Below, one piece after another: positions 1 to 9,067 of a stretch of DNA of 64,000 nucleotides (positions within the stretch are counted from its first letter, which is position 1; the number at the start of each line of letters is the position of its first letter). The position numbers and the translations under genes were made by a program. A model generated the notes under the pieces. That model made no database searches, was not told where the DNA came from, and saw only the letters and a program-made list of their open reading frames with translations. The DNA is from Pseudoxanthomonas suwonensis. GTDB taxonomy: Bacteria; Pseudomonadota; Gammaproteobacteria; Xanthomonadales; Xanthomonadaceae. The stretch is taken from assembly GCF_000972865.1 (NCBI RefSeq), contig NZ_CP011144.1:2973118-3037117 (forward strand). Direction: 5' to 3'.

Positions 1-56
1 CAGGCGACGCTCTCGTGGTTCCGACGCCCGTGTCGCCGACTGAAGTCAGCTCCTAC
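1..56. repeat. GTAG-type REP unit, cut by window edge
   Basis: The end of a paired palindrome in reverse orientation. Its head at 32-56 reads GCTGAC-TTCA-GTCGGC on the minus strand, followed by the conserved ACGGGCGTCGG interior. The unit continues to the left of the window. The 26-bp linker at 57-82, with a GCGGCCGC core, matches the linkers of the tandem array at 57.3-57.85 kb. Confidence 0.85.
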
Positions 57-82
57 AGAAGAGCGGCCGCGCCGTGGCTGTT

Positions 83-177
83 GTAGGAGCCGGGTTCAGC
101 CGGCGACCCGACGCCGCCGGCCCAGGCGACGCCCTCGTGATTCCGACGCCCGTGTCGCCAGCAAGCTGGGCTCCTAC
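83..177. repeat. GTAG-type REP pair
   Basis: A 95-bp unit with two outward GTAGGAGC heads. The left head (83-107) has stem GCCGG/CCGGC and the right head (154-177) has stem CCAGC/GCTGG. The asymmetric interior is the same as in the other units. The right end overlaps the stop codon of rnhB: TAG on the minus strand at 174-176 is part of the repeat. Confidence 0.9.
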
Positions 178-764
178 AAGGGAACCGGTTCGCGCAGGCG
201 CGCGGCCGCCTCGCGCACCGGGGCGAAGCTGCGCCGGTGGTGCGGGCAGGGGCCGTGCCGCGCCAGCGCGGCCAGGTGCGCCGGGGTCGGATAGCCCTTG
301 TGCGCATCGAAGCCGTAATGCGGGTGCTCCTCGTGCAGCCGGCACATCAGCCGGTCGCGGGCGACCTTGGCCAGGATCGAGGCGGCCATGATCGCCGGCT
401 CCAGCGCATCGCCGCCGACGATGGCCTCGGCCATGCAGGGCAGCGCGCGCGGCAGGGTGTTGCCGTCGATCCGCACCAGCTCCGCCGGCGGCCCCAGGGC
501 GGCGATGGCGCGGCGCATCCCCTCCAGGGTGGCGTGCAGGATGTTGAGCCGGTCGATCTCCTCGACCGCGACCATCTCGATGTGCCAGGCCAGCGCGCGC
601 TCCACGATCAGCGGGTACAGCGCTTCGCGCTGGGCGGCGCTGAGCTTCTTGGAATCGTCCAGGCCGTCGACCGGGCGGACCGGGTCGAGGATCACCGCGG
701 CCACCGCCACCGGTCCGGCCAGCGGGCCGCGGCCGGCCTCGTCGACGCCGGCCACGCGCAGCAT
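174..764 (-). CDS. rnhB: Ribonuclease HII
   Basis: RNase HII cuts the RNA strand of RNA-DNA hybrids and removes single ribonucleotides misinserted in DNA. The 196-residue product has the usual length. It opens with the active-site motif [13 protein letters not shown] (Asp8, Glu9), followed by DDSKKL and [12 protein letters not shown], which carry the remaining DEDD-type carboxylates. The start is the first ATG giving a family-like N-terminus; longer in-frame reading runs back into lpxB. It is last in lpxD-fabZ-lpxA-lpxB-rnhB, an order typical of Xanthomonadaceae and relatives. Oddity: the stop codon is the TAG of a GTAGGAGC repeat that abuts the gene. Confidence 0.95.
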   Translation of the reverse strand: MLRVAGVDEAGRGPLAGPVAVAAVILDPVRPVDGLDDSKKLSAAQREALYPLIVERALAWHIEMVAVEEIDRLNILHATLEGMRRAIAALGPPAELVRIDGNTLPRALPCMAEAIVGGDALEPAIMAASILAKVARDRLMCRLHEEHPHYGFDAHKGYPTPAHLAALARHGPCPHHRRSFAPVREAAARLREPVPL

Positions 765-829
765 TGCGCGGTCGATCGCGAACAGGCCGATGCCGGCGTC
801 GCCCGCCACGGCCCGCGCCGCGCGCCGGC

Positions 830-2056
830 TCACGCCTTCGCCTCGCGTGCGAACGCCAGGCCGGGCAGGGTGGCGATCGCCTCGGCCGCGGAAGCGGAGG
901 CGTCGCGGCGCAGCTGGTCGTGCAGATCGAGGTACACGGGCTGCAGTCCGGCCACCGCTTCCGGCGACCGGAACCAGTGCAGTACCGCCGCGGCCAGCCG
1001 TTCGGGCGTGCACTCGTCCTGCATCAGTTCCGGCGCCAGGTCGCGGCCGGCCAGGACGTTGGGCAGTGCGTAGCGGTCGACCTTGATCAGGCCCAGCGCG
1101 CGCACGATGCGGTAGGTCAACGGCGAGACGCGGTAGCCCACCACCATCGGCCGCTTGGAGAGCATGGCTTCCAGGGTCGCGGTGCCCGAGGCGAGCAGGA
1201 CCACGTCGGCGGCGGCCAGCGCGGTGCGCGCCTGGCCGTCGAGCAGGTGCGAATGCAGCACCGGCAGCGCCGAGTGCGACATCTGCGCCTGCAGCAGCGC
1301 GCGGCAGCGGGCGTTGGCCGCCGGTACCACCACGTGCAGCGCCGGCAGCGCCTCCGACACCCGCCAGGCCGCCTCGAAGAACGCCTCGCCGAGCCGTTCG
1401 ATCTCGCCCAGGCGGCTGCCGGGCAGGACCGCCAGCACCGGCGCGCCGGACGGCAGCCCCAGTTGCGCGCGCGCGGCGTCGCGGTCGGGCTGCAGCGGCA
1501 TCGCGTCGGCCATCGGGTGGCCGACGAAGCGGGCGTCCACGCCGTGGCGGGCGTAGATCGCCGGTTCCATCGGGAACAGGCACAGCACGCGGTCGGCGCT
1601 GGCGCCGATCTTCTCGGCGCGCTTCTCGCGCCAGGCCCACACCGAGGGGCTGACGTAGTGCACGGTCGGCACGCCGCGCTGCTTGAACCAGCGCTCCACG
1701 CCGAGGTTGAAGTCCGGCGCATCGATGCCGACCACCACGTCCGGCCGCCAGGCCAGCGCGCGCGCGCGGAACTCGCGGCGCAGCCGCAGCAGCCGCGGCA
1801 GGTGGCGCAGCACCTCGAACAGGCCCATCACCGCCAGTTCGCTGGCGTCGTGCCAGGTCTCCACCCCGGCCGCGCGCATCGCGTCGCCGCCGATCCCGGC
1901 GAAGCGCGCGTCGGGGAAGCGCTTGCGCAGTTCCTCGACCAGCCCGGCGCCAAGCGCGTCGCCGGAGGTCTCCCCGGCGATCAGCACGAAGCGCGGCCCC
2001 TGGCCCTCGCGCCGCGCCGCCTCGCTTCCCCGGATCCGCTCGTTCACCGGCCGCAT
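830..2056 (-). CDS. lpxB: Lipid-A-disaccharide synthase
   Basis: LpxB is a peripheral inner-membrane glycosyltransferase (GT19) that joins lipid X and UDP-2,3-diacylglucosamine into the lipid A disaccharide. The 408-residue product carries GETSGD at residues 28-33, SPSVWAW, and a C-terminal [10 protein letters not shown] segment, all typical of the family. The N-terminus is about 20 residues longer than the E. coli protein. The ATG at 2056 has an AAGGGG box just upstream, so I keep it. The gene lies 16 bp after lpxA and is followed by rnhB, probably all on one transcript. Confidence 0.96.
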   Translation of the reverse strand: MRPVNERIRGSEAARREGQGPRFVLIAGETSGDALGAGLVEELRKRFPDARFAGIGGDAMRAAGVETWHDASELAVMGLFEVLRHLPRLLRLRREFRARALAWRPDVVVGIDAPDFNLGVERWFKQRGVPTVHYVSPSVWAWREKRAEKIGASADRVLCLFPMEPAIYARHGVDARFVGHPMADAMPLQPDRDAARAQLGLPSGAPVLAVLPGSRLGEIERLGEAFFEAAWRVSEALPALHVVVPAANARCRALLQAQMSHSALPVLHSHLLDGQARTALAAADVVLLASGTATLEAMLSKRPMVVGYRVSPLTYRIVRALGLIKVDRYALPNVLAGRDLAPELMQDECTPERLAAAVLHWFRSPEAVAGLQPVYLDLHDQLRRDASASAAEAIATLPGLAFAREAKA

Positions 2057-2072
2057 GCCCCTTCGCCGCGCG

Positions 2073-2861
2073 TCAGCGCAGCAGCGGCCGTTCGCCGCCG
2101 TCGATGAAGTCCAGCAGCAGGCGCACGTCCTCGCTGTCCTGCGCCTGCTGCGCCAGCTGCTCGCGCGCCTCGGCCAGCGGCAGGCCGGCGACGAACAGGG
2201 TGCGGTAGGCGCGCTTGATCGCGGCGATCCGCTCGGGGCTGAAGCCGCGGCGCTTGAGGCCTTCGCTGTTGATCCCGCGCGGCCGCCCCAGCGAGTTGCC
2301 GCCGATCATGGTGAACGGGGTCACGTCGCCGTTGGCCAGCGCGCCCATCGCCAGGAAGGCGTGGTCGCCGATCCGGCAGAACTGGTGGGCGCCGGCGAAG
2401 CCGCTGATGATCACCCAGTCGCCAACGGTGACGTGGCCGGCCAGGGTGGTGTTGTTGGAGAAGATGCAGTGGTTGCCGACGATGCAGTCGTGGGCCACGT
2501 GGGTGTAGGCCAGCAGCCAGTTGTCGTCGCCGATGCGGGTGATCCCGCCGCCGCCGCCGGTGCCGCGGTTGAGGGTGACGAACTCGCGGAACACGTTGCG
2601 GTCGCCGATCACCAGCTCGGTGCGCTCGCCGGCGAACTTCTTGTCCTGCGGCTCGCCGCCGACCGCGGCGTGGCCGACGAAGCGGTTGTCGCGACCGATC
2701 CGGGTCGGACCGTGGAAGCTGCAGTGCGGCCCGATCTCGCAGCCGTCGCCGATCTCCACCTCGGCGCCGATCCAGGTGAAGGCGCCCACGCTCACGCCCT
2801 CGCCCAGGCGCGCGGCCGGGTCGACGACGGCGGTGGGGTGGATGCGGGCGGTGTCGCTCAT
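2073..2861 (-). CDS. lpxA: UDP-N-acetylglucosamine acyltransferase
   Basis: LpxA catalyses the first step of lipid A synthesis, moving a hydroxyacyl chain from acyl-ACP to UDP-GlcNAc in the cytosol. The 262-residue protein starts with left-handed beta-helix hexapeptides ([17 protein letters not shown] and onward). The catalytic histidine is expected in HVAHDC near residue 124. A helical C-terminal part follows from about residue 195. Length and order are standard. The gene sits between fabZ (34 bp upstream) and lpxB. Confidence 0.97.
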   Translation of the reverse strand: MSDTARIHPTAVVDPAARLGEGVSVGAFTWIGAEVEIGDGCEIGPHCSFHGPTRIGRDNRFVGHAAVGGEPQDKKFAGERTELVIGDRNVFREFVTLNRGTGGGGGITRIGDDNWLLAYTHVAHDCIVGNHCIFSNNTTLAGHVTVGDWVIISGFAGAHQFCRIGDHAFLAMGALANGDVTPFTMIGGNSLGRPRGINSEGLKRRGFSPERIAAIKRAYRTLFVAGLPLAEAREQLAQQAQDSEDVRLLLDFIDGGERPLLR

Positions 2862-2895
2862 CGTCGGGGAAGTCCTGTCGGGGGTCAGGCCGGCG

Positions 2896-3354
2896 TCATT
2901 CGCGGGTGCCGGCGCACAGCACTTCGGCGCAGGCGACGATCTCGCCGTCGACCTTGGCCTCGCCGTAGTACACGGCCATGTTGCGGATCACGCGCTTGAT
3001 CTGCACGTGCAGTTCCAGCACGTCGCCGGGCACGACCTGCTTGCTGAAGCGGGCGTTGTCGACCTTGACCATGTAGAACAGCTTGGACTGCGCGTCGCGG
3101 CCGAGCGAGAGCTGGGTCAGCACGCCGCCGGCCTGGGCCAGCGCCTCGATGATCAGCACCCCGGGCATGATCGGCTGGGTGGGGAAATGGCCCTGGAAGA
3201 ACGGCTCGTTGAACGTCACGTTCTTCACGCCGACGATGCGCTTGGCCGCGATGTCCAGGTCGACGATCTTGTCGACCAGCAGGAACGGGTAGCGGTGCGG
3301 GATCAGGCCGCGGATGGTGTTGACGTCGACGGGGAGCTGCACGGTGTCGTTCAT
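2896..3354 (-). CDS. fabZ: 3-hydroxyacyl-ACP dehydratase FabZ
   Basis: FabZ dehydrates 3-hydroxyacyl-ACP in fatty acid elongation and so competes with LpxA and LpxD for the same acyl pool, which fits its place inside the lpx operon. The 152-residue hot-dog fold protein has HRYPFLLVD at 20-28, the catalytic His56 in [11 protein letters not shown], and Glu70 in IIEALAQ. Its start overlaps the lpxD stop by 4 bp, pointing to translational coupling. Confidence 0.97.
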   Translation of the reverse strand: MNDTVQLPVDVNTIRGLIPHRYPFLLVDKIVDLDIAAKRIVGVKNVTFNEPFFQGHFPTQPIMPGVLIIEALAQAGGVLTQLSLGRDAQSKLFYMVKVDNARFSKQVVPGDVLELHVQIKRVIRNMAVYYGEAKVDGEIVACAEVLCAGTRE

Positions 3355-4385
3355 TCGGTACTTTCCTGGGTGGAGGCGTTGACGCGACGCGCCAGCGCGT
3401 CCAGTTGCTTGAACCGGGCGGCGTTCTTCCGCCAGGTACGGTTGTCGGTGAGGGGCGTGCCGGACGAATATTCGCCGGGTTCGCGGATCGAATGGGTCAC
3501 CAGCGACATCGCGGTGACCAGGACCTTGTCGGCGACCTCCAGGTGGCCGAGCACGCCGGCGCCGCCGCCGATCAGGCAGTAGCGGCCGATCCTGGCGCTG
3601 CCGGCCGCGGCCGAGCAGCCGGCCATGGCGGTATGCGCGCCGATGCGGACGTTGTGGCCGATCTGCACCAGGTTGTCGATGCGCACGTCCTCTTCCAGCA
3701 CGGTGTCGTCCAGCGCGCCGCGGTCGATGCAGGTGTTGGCGCCGATCTCGCAGTCGTCGCCGACCACCACCCCGCCCAGCTGCGGCACGTTGACCCAGCG
3801 GCCGGCGTCCATCGCCAGGCCGAAACCGGCCGCGCCGAGCACCGCGCCTGGCAGGATCCGCACGCGCTTGCCCAGCCGCACCCGGGCGACCAGGGTCACC
3901 CGCGCCTGCAGTTCGCAGCCGGCGTCCAGCTCGCAGTCCTCGCCGATCGTGCAGCCGGGCCCGATCACGCAGCCGGGGCCGACCTTCGAGCGCGCGCCGA
4001 TGCTGACGAACGGGCCGACGTGGGCGTCGGGCGAGACCTCGGCCGTGGGATCGACCACGGCGCTGGGATGGAGGCCGGGATCGCGCGCCGGCACCCGCTC
4101 GAACAGGGCAGAGATGCGGGCGAAGGCCACGTACGGATCCTTGGCCACCAGCGCGGTGCCGGAGGCGCTGGCGGCATCGTCCGCGCGCAGGACCACCACG
4201 CCGGCGCCGGAGGCGGCCAGCTGCGGGCGGTAGCGCGGGTTGGCCAGGAACGCCAGCTGGTCCGGGCCGGCGCTGGCCAGCGTGGCCACGCCGCGCACGC
4301 GGGTGCCGCCTTCGCCCTGCAATTGCAGGGAAAAGCGCTCGGCCAGCTCGGCGGCGGTGAAGGCGGGCGTGTCCATGGCGCGCAT
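3351..4385 (-). CDS. lpxD: UDP-3-O-(3-hydroxyacyl)glucosamine N-acyltransferase
   Basis: LpxD adds the second hydroxyacyl chain in lipid A synthesis. The 344-residue product has an N-terminal uridine-binding domain to about residue 105 and then many hexapeptide repeats of a left-handed beta-helix, with the expected catalytic His in QIGHNVRIG. Two in-frame ATGs lie close together, at 4385 and 4376. The first has AAGG five bases upstream and is chosen. In most relatives bamA or skp precedes lpxD; here a Smr gene on the same strand ends 42 bp upstream. Confidence 0.96.
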   Translation of the reverse strand: MRAMDTPAFTAAELAERFSLQLQGEGGTRVRGVATLASAGPDQLAFLANPRYRPQLAASGAGVVVLRADDAASASGTALVAKDPYVAFARISALFERVPARDPGLHPSAVVDPTAEVSPDAHVGPFVSIGARSKVGPGCVIGPGCTIGEDCELDAGCELQARVTLVARVRLGKRVRILPGAVLGAAGFGLAMDAGRWVNVPQLGGVVVGDDCEIGANTCIDRGALDDTVLEEDVRIDNLVQIGHNVRIGAHTAMAGCSAAAGSARIGRYCLIGGGAGVLGHLEVADKVLVTAMSLVTHSIREPGEYSSGTPLTDNRTWRKNAARFKQLDALARRVNASTQESTE

Positions 4386-4427
4386 TCTAGCCTTACGTCC
4401 CGCCGGTTCCGGACCCGTGCGTACGGG

Positions 4428-4955
4428 TCAGCGGCGGGCCAGCAGGACCAGCAGCGCGCCGGTGCCGCCCTGCGCGGGCGGGGCCGAATGGAAGGCGAGC
4501 ACATCGCCGCGCTGGCGCAGCAGGCGGTCGACCAGGTTCTTCAGCACCGGCACGCCGTCGCCGCCGCCCTTGCCGTGGACGATGCGCACGCAGCCGAAGC
4601 CGGCGTCGCCGGCCTCGGCCAGGAACCGGGCCAGCAGGGTCTCGGCCTGCAGTGCGTTGGCGCCGTGCAGGTCCAGTTCGTCCTGCACCGCGAACTCGCC
4701 GCGGCGCAGGCGCTGCCAGGCGCGCGCCGGGACGCGCTCGCGCCGGAACGCGCTGGGGTCGCCGCGCAGCAGGGCCGAGGCCGGGTCGTCGGCGATGCGC
4801 CCGCCGGCGTCGCGCGGTCCGGGGTCCGCGTGCGGCCGTGCCGCCGGCCGCGGCTTCGGCCGCGCGGGCGGCGCCGCGGCCGAAGCGCGCAGCGGCGCGA
4901 CCTTGCCGATCGCGGCGCGGAACAGGCGGGCGTCCTCGTCCTCGTCCTCGTGCAT
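4428..4955 (-). CDS. Smr/MutS2 C-terminal domain protein
   Basis: A 175-residue protein with an acidic start (MHEDEDED), a Pro/Ala/Arg-rich linker to about residue 80, and a C-terminal Smr domain marked by LDLHG and [10 protein letters not shown]. Smr domains are nicking or structure-specific nucleases in DNA repair and ribosome rescue. The role of this short SmrA/YdaL-like form is not settled. The ATG at 4955 is preferred over one 54 bp upstream because the domain family normally begins with the acidic stretch. The gene is divergent from surE across 105 bp. Confidence 0.88.
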   Translation of the reverse strand: MHEDEDEDARLFRAAIGKVAPLRASAAAPPARPKPRPAARPHADPGPRDAGGRIADDPASALLRGDPSAFRRERVPARAWQRLRRGEFAVQDELDLHGANALQAETLLARFLAEAGDAGFGCVRIVHGKGGGDGVPVLKNLVDRLLRQRGDVLAFHSAPPAQGGTGALLVLLARR

Positions 4956-5031
4956 GGGCACAGGGTAGCGCACGCGCGCACGCGGTTCCGGCGACGCCAC
5001 GCGCGCCACGACCGTGCGCGACGCTTCCGGT

Positions 5032-5037
5032 TATCAT
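5032..5037 (+). promoter_or_regulatory. Possible -10 box for surE
   Basis: TATCAT lies 24 bp before the surE ATG in the short gap between divergent genes. No clear -35 was seen 17 bp upstream. Confidence 0.35.
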
Positions 5038-5060
5038 GCAGGGCGTTTTCGAGGACCCCC

Positions 5061-5864
5061 ATGCGCGTACTGGTAAGCAACGACGATGGCGTGGATGCAC
5101 CCGGCATCCATGCGCTGGCCCAGGGCCTGCGCGACGCCGGCCACGAGGTCTACGTGGTGGCTCCCGACCGCGACCGTTCCGGCGCCAGCAACTCGCTGAC
5201 CCTGGACCTGCCGATCCGGATCAAGCGCCTGGACCATTACACCTGTTCGGTCGCCGGCACGCCCACCGACTGCGTGCACCTGGCCCTGACCGGCATGTTC
5301 GAGTTCGAGCCGGACATCGTGGTGTCGGGCATCAACAACACCGCCAACCTGGGCGACGACGTGATCTATTCGGGCACGGTGTCGGCGGCGATGGAGGGGC
5401 GTTTCCTCGGCCTGCCGGCGGTGGCGATGTCGCTGGCCACCCGCAACCACGACGCCAAGCACTACGAGACCGCCGCGCGCGCGGCGGTGGAGATCGTGGC
5501 GCGCCTGCTCACCGACCCGCTGCCGGCCGACACCATCCTCAATGTCAACGTGCCTGACCTGGCCTGGGGCGAGGTGCGTGGCTTCGAAGTGACCCGGCTG
5601 GGCAACCGCCACCGCTCCGAGCCCTGCGTGCCGCAGCCGGACCCGCGCGGCCGCACGGTGTACTGGATCGGCCCGGCCGGCCCCGAGCAGGACGCCGGCC
5701 CCGGCACCGACTTCCACGCGGTGCGTACCGGCCACATCTCGATCACCCCGATCCACGTCGACCTGACCCGCTACCAGGCGCTGGAGAAGGTGGCCGGCTG
5801 GGTCGGCGGGCTGACCGCCGCGCTGGCGTCGCCGGATGGCGACGCCTCCGGAGCGGTCGCATGA
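5061..5864 (+). CDS. surE: 5'/3'-nucleotidase SurE
   Basis: SurE is a metal-dependent phosphatase acting on nucleoside monophosphates and short polyphosphates, linked to stationary-phase survival. The 267-residue product shows the metal site residues Asp8-Asp9 in [10 protein letters not shown], Ser40 in RDRSGASNS, and Asn92 in [12 protein letters not shown], all as expected. It overlaps pcm by 4 bp (ATGA), so the two are probably translated together. surE-pcm-nlpD is a widely conserved order. Confidence 0.97.
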   Translation: MRVLVSNDDGVDAPGIHALAQGLRDAGHEVYVVAPDRDRSGASNSLTLDLPIRIKRLDHYTCSVAGTPTDCVHLALTGMFEFEPDIVVSGINNTANLGDDVIYSGTVSAAMEGRFLGLPAVAMSLATRNHDAKHYETAARAAVEIVARLLTDPLPADTILNVNVPDLAWGEVRGFEVTRLGNRHRSEPCVPQPDPRGRTVYWIGPAGPEQDAGPGTDFHAVRTGHISITPIHVDLTRYQALEKVAGWVGGLTAALASPDGDASGAVA

Positions 5865-6538
5865 CCCCGCGCCTGCGCCTGCAGCCGGAGGCGGTGGGCC
5901 TGGGCATGACCTCGCAGCGCGTGCGCGACCGCCTGGTCGAACGCCTGCGCGAGGCGGGAATTTCCGACGAGCGCGTGCTCAACGTGATCCGCACCCTGCC
6001 TCGGCACCTGTTCGTCGACGAAGTGCTGGCCAGTCGCGCCTACGAGGACACCGCGCTGCCGATCGGCCACGGCCAGACCATCTCGCAGCCGTGGGTGGTG
6101 GCGCGGATGACCGAAGTGCTGCTGGAGAACGCGCCGGCCAAGGTGCTGGAAGTGGGCACCGGCTCCGGCTACCAGGCCGCGGTGCTGGCGGCGCTGGGGC
6201 TGGAGGTCTACACCGTCGAGCGCATCGGCGAGCTGTTGCGCCAGGCGCGCAAGCGCTTCCGCACGCTGGGCATGAACGTTCGCAGCAAGCACGACGACGG
6301 CCGCATCGGCTGGCCCGAGCACGGTCCGTACGACGCGATCATCGTCACCGCCGCCGCGCCGGCGCTGGTGCCGGCGCTGGTGGAGCAGCTGCGCACCGGC
6401 GGGGTGCTGGTCGCGCCGGTCGGTGGCAGCGGCTCGCAGGCGCTGGTCAAGCTGGTCCGGCGCGAGGACGGCGGCGTCGACGAGACCCGGCTGGCGGCGG
6501 TGACGTTCGTGCCGCTGCTGTCGGGCACGGTCGACTGA
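5861..6538 (+). CDS. pcm: Protein-L-isoaspartate O-methyltransferase
   Basis: Pcm methylates isoaspartyl residues formed by ageing of proteins and so starts their repair, using S-adenosylmethionine. The 225-residue product has the SAM motif EVGTGSGYQ at about 97-105 and the family signature region LPRHLFVDE near 46-54. The N-terminal 15 residues before MTSQRVRD are longer than in E. coli, but the ATG at 5861 is coupled to the surE stop, which supports it. Confidence 0.96.
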   Translation: MTPRLRLQPEAVGLGMTSQRVRDRLVERLREAGISDERVLNVIRTLPRHLFVDEVLASRAYEDTALPIGHGQTISQPWVVARMTEVLLENAPAKVLEVGTGSGYQAAVLAALGLEVYTVERIGELLRQARKRFRTLGMNVRSKHDDGRIGWPEHGPYDAIIVTAAAPALVPALVEQLRTGGVLVAPVGGSGSQALVKLVRREDGGVDETRLAAVTFVPLLSGTVD

Positions 6539-6543
6539 GCGCC

Positions 6544-7194
6544 ATGGCCGGTCCGATCCTTTCCGACATCAACGACGCAGGCTCGCTGGGCGACCAGCTC
6601 GAGGCGATCATCGCCGAGCTGCCCGAAGACCAGCTGACCCTGGGTGAGTTGCTGCAGGTGTTCGGCGACGAAGGCCTGCTGCTGCTGACCATCCTGCTGA
6701 CCCTGGTGTTCCTGATCCCGGTGTCGATCCCCGGCGTGAGCACGGTGTTCGGCGCGGCGATCCTGCTGGTCGGCGTCAGCCGGCTGTTCCGGCGGCCGCT
6801 GTGGCTGCCGGCGAAGCTGCGCGAGCGCGCGCTGCCGGCCGCGCGCCTGCGCCCGGCGCTGACCGGCGGCCTGCACTGGGTGCGCCGGCTGGAGAAGATC
6901 AGCCGGCCGTACCGGCTACGCGGGCTGGTCGACGGCCGTGCCCAGGACATCTTCAACAACCTGGCCTTCATCCTTGCCGCACTGTTGCTGATGGCGCCGT
7001 TCGGGTTCATCCCCTTCAGCAACACCCTGCCGGGGCTGGCGCTGCTGTTCTACGCCATCGGCATGATCCAGCGCGACGGCACCGCGATCCTGCTCGGTCA
7101 CCTGGCCAACATCGGCACGATCGTCTACTTCGGTATCCTGATCGGCGGCGGCGGCCTGGCCGCGCAAGGGCTGCTGCGGCATTTCACCGGATGA
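6544..7194 (+). CDS. ExoD family membrane protein
   Basis: A 216-residue inner-membrane protein. An N-terminal cytosolic part (LGDQLEAIIAELPEDQLTLG) is followed by hydrophobic segments near residues 38-60 and three more after about residue 135, with PVSIPGVSTVFG between. This matches the ExoD (exopolysaccharide synthesis) family, first named for a Rhizobium mutant; the biochemical role is unknown. It starts 5 bp after pcm and is followed by nlpD, so it is probably part of the surE operon. Confidence 0.8.
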   Translation: MAGPILSDINDAGSLGDQLEAIIAELPEDQLTLGELLQVFGDEGLLLLTILLTLVFLIPVSIPGVSTVFGAAILLVGVSRLFRRPLWLPAKLRERALPAARLRPALTGGLHWVRRLEKISRPYRLRGLVDGRAQDIFNNLAFILAALLLMAPFGFIPFSNTLPGLALLFYAIGMIQRDGTAILLGHLANIGTIVYFGILIGGGGLAAQGLLRHFTG

Positions 7195-7243
7195 CAGGCA
7201 GGCGGGCGCCGGACGGCCCGATGCCGGGAGCGATGGAGAACCG

Positions 7244-8014
7244 ATGACCGGAACGAGCGTACGCGAGCGGATGCGATGGTGCCTGGCGGGCGCCCTGGTC
7301 CTGCTGCTGGCCGCCTGCAGCAGCACCGTGGTGCGCACGCCGCAGGACGGCGCGGGTCCGGCGGCGTCGGCCGGGCGCAGCGGCGCCACGGTGGTGGTGC
7401 AGCAGGGCGACACCCTTTATTCGATCGCGCGCCGCAACGGGGTGTCGGTCGACGACATGGCCCGCTGGAACGGCCTGAAGCCGCCGTACACGATCTATCC
7501 GGGCCAGCGTCTGGCGCTGGGGCAGGCCGGCGCGACCCGCGGCACGGCCACCGCGCCGACCCGCACCGTGGTGGCGCCCAAGCCCGGTGAGGGCACTGCG
7601 CCGTCGCGGCCGCCGCCGCCGCCCACCGCGCCGGCCAGCAGCGGCTTCAGCTGGCGCTGGCCGGCGCAGGGCGTGCTGCTGGCGACCTACGTCGCTGGCG
7701 ACAACACCCGCCAGGGCATCGACATCGGCGGCAGCAGCGGCCAGCCGGTGGCCGCCGCGGCCGATGGGGTGGTGGTGTATTCCGGCGCTGGCCTGGTCGG
7801 CTACGGCGAGCTGATCATCGTCAAGCACAACGAACAATGGCTGTCGGCCTACGGCCACAACCGCAAGCGGCTGGTCGCCGAGGGCCAGAGCGTGAAGGCC
7901 GGCCAGCAGATCGCCGAGATGGGGCGTACCGGCACGGACCGGGAAAAGCTGCATTTCGAGATCCGCTACAACGGCAAGCCGGTCGATCCGCTGCTTTACC
8001 TGCCTAAGCGCTAA
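7244..8014 (+). CDS. nlpD: LysM/M23 lipoprotein, NlpD-type amidase activator
   Basis: A 256-residue lipoprotein. The signal peptide ends in a lipobox (LLLAACSS, Cys near residue 25), then a LysM domain (VVQQGDTLYSIARRNGVS, residues about 47-90), a Pro/Ala-rich linker, and a C-terminal LytM/M23 domain. The LytM domain is degenerate: QGID replaces the zinc-binding HxGxD and YGHN lacks the second HxH histidine. E. coli NlpD has the same state and activates the amidase AmiC rather than cutting peptidoglycan itself, so that role is inferred. A second ATG at 7271 gives a shorter signal peptide. rpoS does not follow, unlike in enterics and pseudomonads. Confidence 0.92.
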   Translation: MTGTSVRERMRWCLAGALVLLLAACSSTVVRTPQDGAGPAASAGRSGATVVVQQGDTLYSIARRNGVSVDDMARWNGLKPPYTIYPGQRLALGQAGATRGTATAPTRTVVAPKPGEGTAPSRPPPPPTAPASSGFSWRWPAQGVLLATYVAGDNTRQGIDIGGSSGQPVAAAADGVVVYSGAGLVGYGELIIVKHNEQWLSAYGHNRKRLVAEGQSVKAGQQIAEMGRTGTDREKLHFEIRYNGKPVDPLLYLPKR

Positions 8015-8070
8015 GAAGGCGGTCGCCGCGCTGGGGGGCGGATCCCCGGCCCGGCGCAGCGCGCCGAGCC

Positions 8071-8121
8071 CACTACAACGGCAAGCCGGTCGATCCGCTG
8101 CTGTATCTGCCGAAGCGGTAG
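8071..8121 (+). pseudogene. Duplicate remnant of the nlpD 3' end
   Basis: This stretch reads HYNGKPVDPLLYLPKR followed by TAG. It repeats the last 15 codons and stop of nlpD, 105 bp downstream and in another frame. Four codons and the stop differ from nlpD, all at silent third positions except the stop (TAA to TAG). Weaker similarity (GTCGCC, GGATCCC) continues after both copies. There is no start codon, so it is not a gene. Confidence 0.8.
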
Positions 8122-8172
8122 GGACGGCGCTTCGTCGCCACGACGGGATCCCGAGCCCCTTCACAACCTGGA

Positions 8173-8269
8173 CCGTCGTCCCCGCGCAGGCGGGGACCCA
8201 GCGACTTGCGCTTTCCGGTCCAGTCCGTCGATCAAAGTCACTGGGTTCCCGCCCGCGCGGGAACGACGG
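8173..8269. repeat. Palindromic repeat family 2, copy 1
   Basis: Inverted ends of the form CCGTCGTCCCCGCG...GGGAACGACGG, each arm carrying its own hairpin (CCCCGCGCAGGCGGGG; TTCCCGCCCGCGCGGGAA) and then CCCAGCGACTT or AAGTCACTGGG. The same layout recurs at 12022-12124 and 20297-20395. Confidence 0.8.
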
Positions 8270-8282
8270 CAATGAAATGCTC

Positions 8283-8657
8283 TCAGCCCAGCAGCAGCGC
8301 CACCACCACCCGCCGGCCTTCGCCGGCCAGGACGTTGTAGGTGCGCGCGGCGGCGGCGTTGTCCATGACCTCGATGCCGATCCCGCGGGTCAGGCAGGCC
8401 GCCAGGACCGCCGGCGGCGGGAACACCTGCCGCTCGCCGGTGCCCAGCACCACCAGCTCCGGCGCGAGCGCCAGCAGGGGCTCCAGGTGCGCAGGTTCCA
8501 GCGCGCCGGGCGCGGCCGGTGCCGGCCAGTCCTCGAGCAGCTGGTCTGGCGCCAGGGCGAAGCTGCGTTCCAGCACCCGCTCGTTGACCCGCGCGCGGCG
8601 GCCGTCGGCGCCGCGCAGGACCCAGGCATAGTCGGGACGTTCGTGGCTCAGCTGCAT
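8283..8657 (-). CDS. Mth938-like domain protein (DUF498)
   Basis: A 124-residue protein of the Mth938/NDUFAF3-like family, recognised by LVVLGTGERQVFPPP at about 68-82, GIGIEVMDNAAAARTYNVL, and AGEGRRVVVALL at the end. The eukaryotic relative helps assemble respiratory complex I. The bacterial function is not established. It lies 19 bp downstream of yhbY on the same strand. Confidence 0.88.
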   Translation of the reverse strand: MQLSHERPDYAWVLRGADGRRARVNERVLERSFALAPDQLLEDWPAPAAPGALEPAHLEPLLALAPELVVLGTGERQVFPPPAVLAACLTRGIGIEVMDNAAAARTYNVLAGEGRRVVVALLLG

Positions 8658-8676
8658 CGGCGCGACGCCTTCCGGC

Positions 8677-8982
8677 TCAGGGCCGGGGCAGCACGATCGC
8701 GGGCTTTTCCCGGGCCGGACGGTACAGGGTGGCGGTGTGGCCGATCCGCTGCACCAGCGCCGCGCCGGTCTGGCCGGCCAGGTCGGTGATCATCGCGTCG
8801 CGGGCTTCGCGGTCCTCGGCGGCGACCTTGACCTTGACCAGCTCGTGCCGCTCCAGCACCGCGTCCAGCTCGGCCAGCAGCGCCGGGGTGACGCCCTTGC
8901 CGCCGACCTGCATCAGGGCCTTGAGGCCGTGGGCCTGGCCGCGGAGGAAGCGGTTCTGGGCGGCGGTCAGGACAACTGACAT
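8677..8982 (-). CDS. yhbY: RNA-binding protein YhbY (CRM domain)
   Basis: A 101-residue CRM/KH-like protein that binds pre-50S ribosomal particles. It opens with LTAAQNRFLRGQAHGLKALMQVGGKGVT; the GxxLxPxxxxGKxG-like loop (ALMQVGGKGVT) is the family signature. The ATG at 8982 gives the standard length and lies 85 bp from the divergent rlmE start. yhbY next to rlmE-ftsH is a very common arrangement. Confidence 0.93.
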   Translation of the reverse strand: MSVVLTAAQNRFLRGQAHGLKALMQVGGKGVTPALLAELDAVLERHELVKVKVAAEDREARDAMITDLAGQTGAALVQRIGHTATLYRPAREKPAIVLPRP

Positions 8983-9017
8983 CGAGGGTACCGGGCGGGG
9001 CAGGAGGCGGATCAGGG

Positions 9018-9023
9018 TATCAT
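9018..9023 (+). promoter_or_regulatory. Possible -10 box for rlmE-ftsH
   Basis: TATCAT, 45 bp upstream of the rlmE ATG within the divergent yhbY/rlmE gap. The -35 is not obvious. Confidence 0.35.
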
Positions 9024-9067
9024 GGCGGCCCATACCGCCACGGGCGTTTCCGCCCGGCCTCTCCCGC

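Noticed and set aside
8071..8121. A possible short gene after nlpD
   Set aside because: It is only a copy of the last codons of nlpD, with no start codon or ribosome site.
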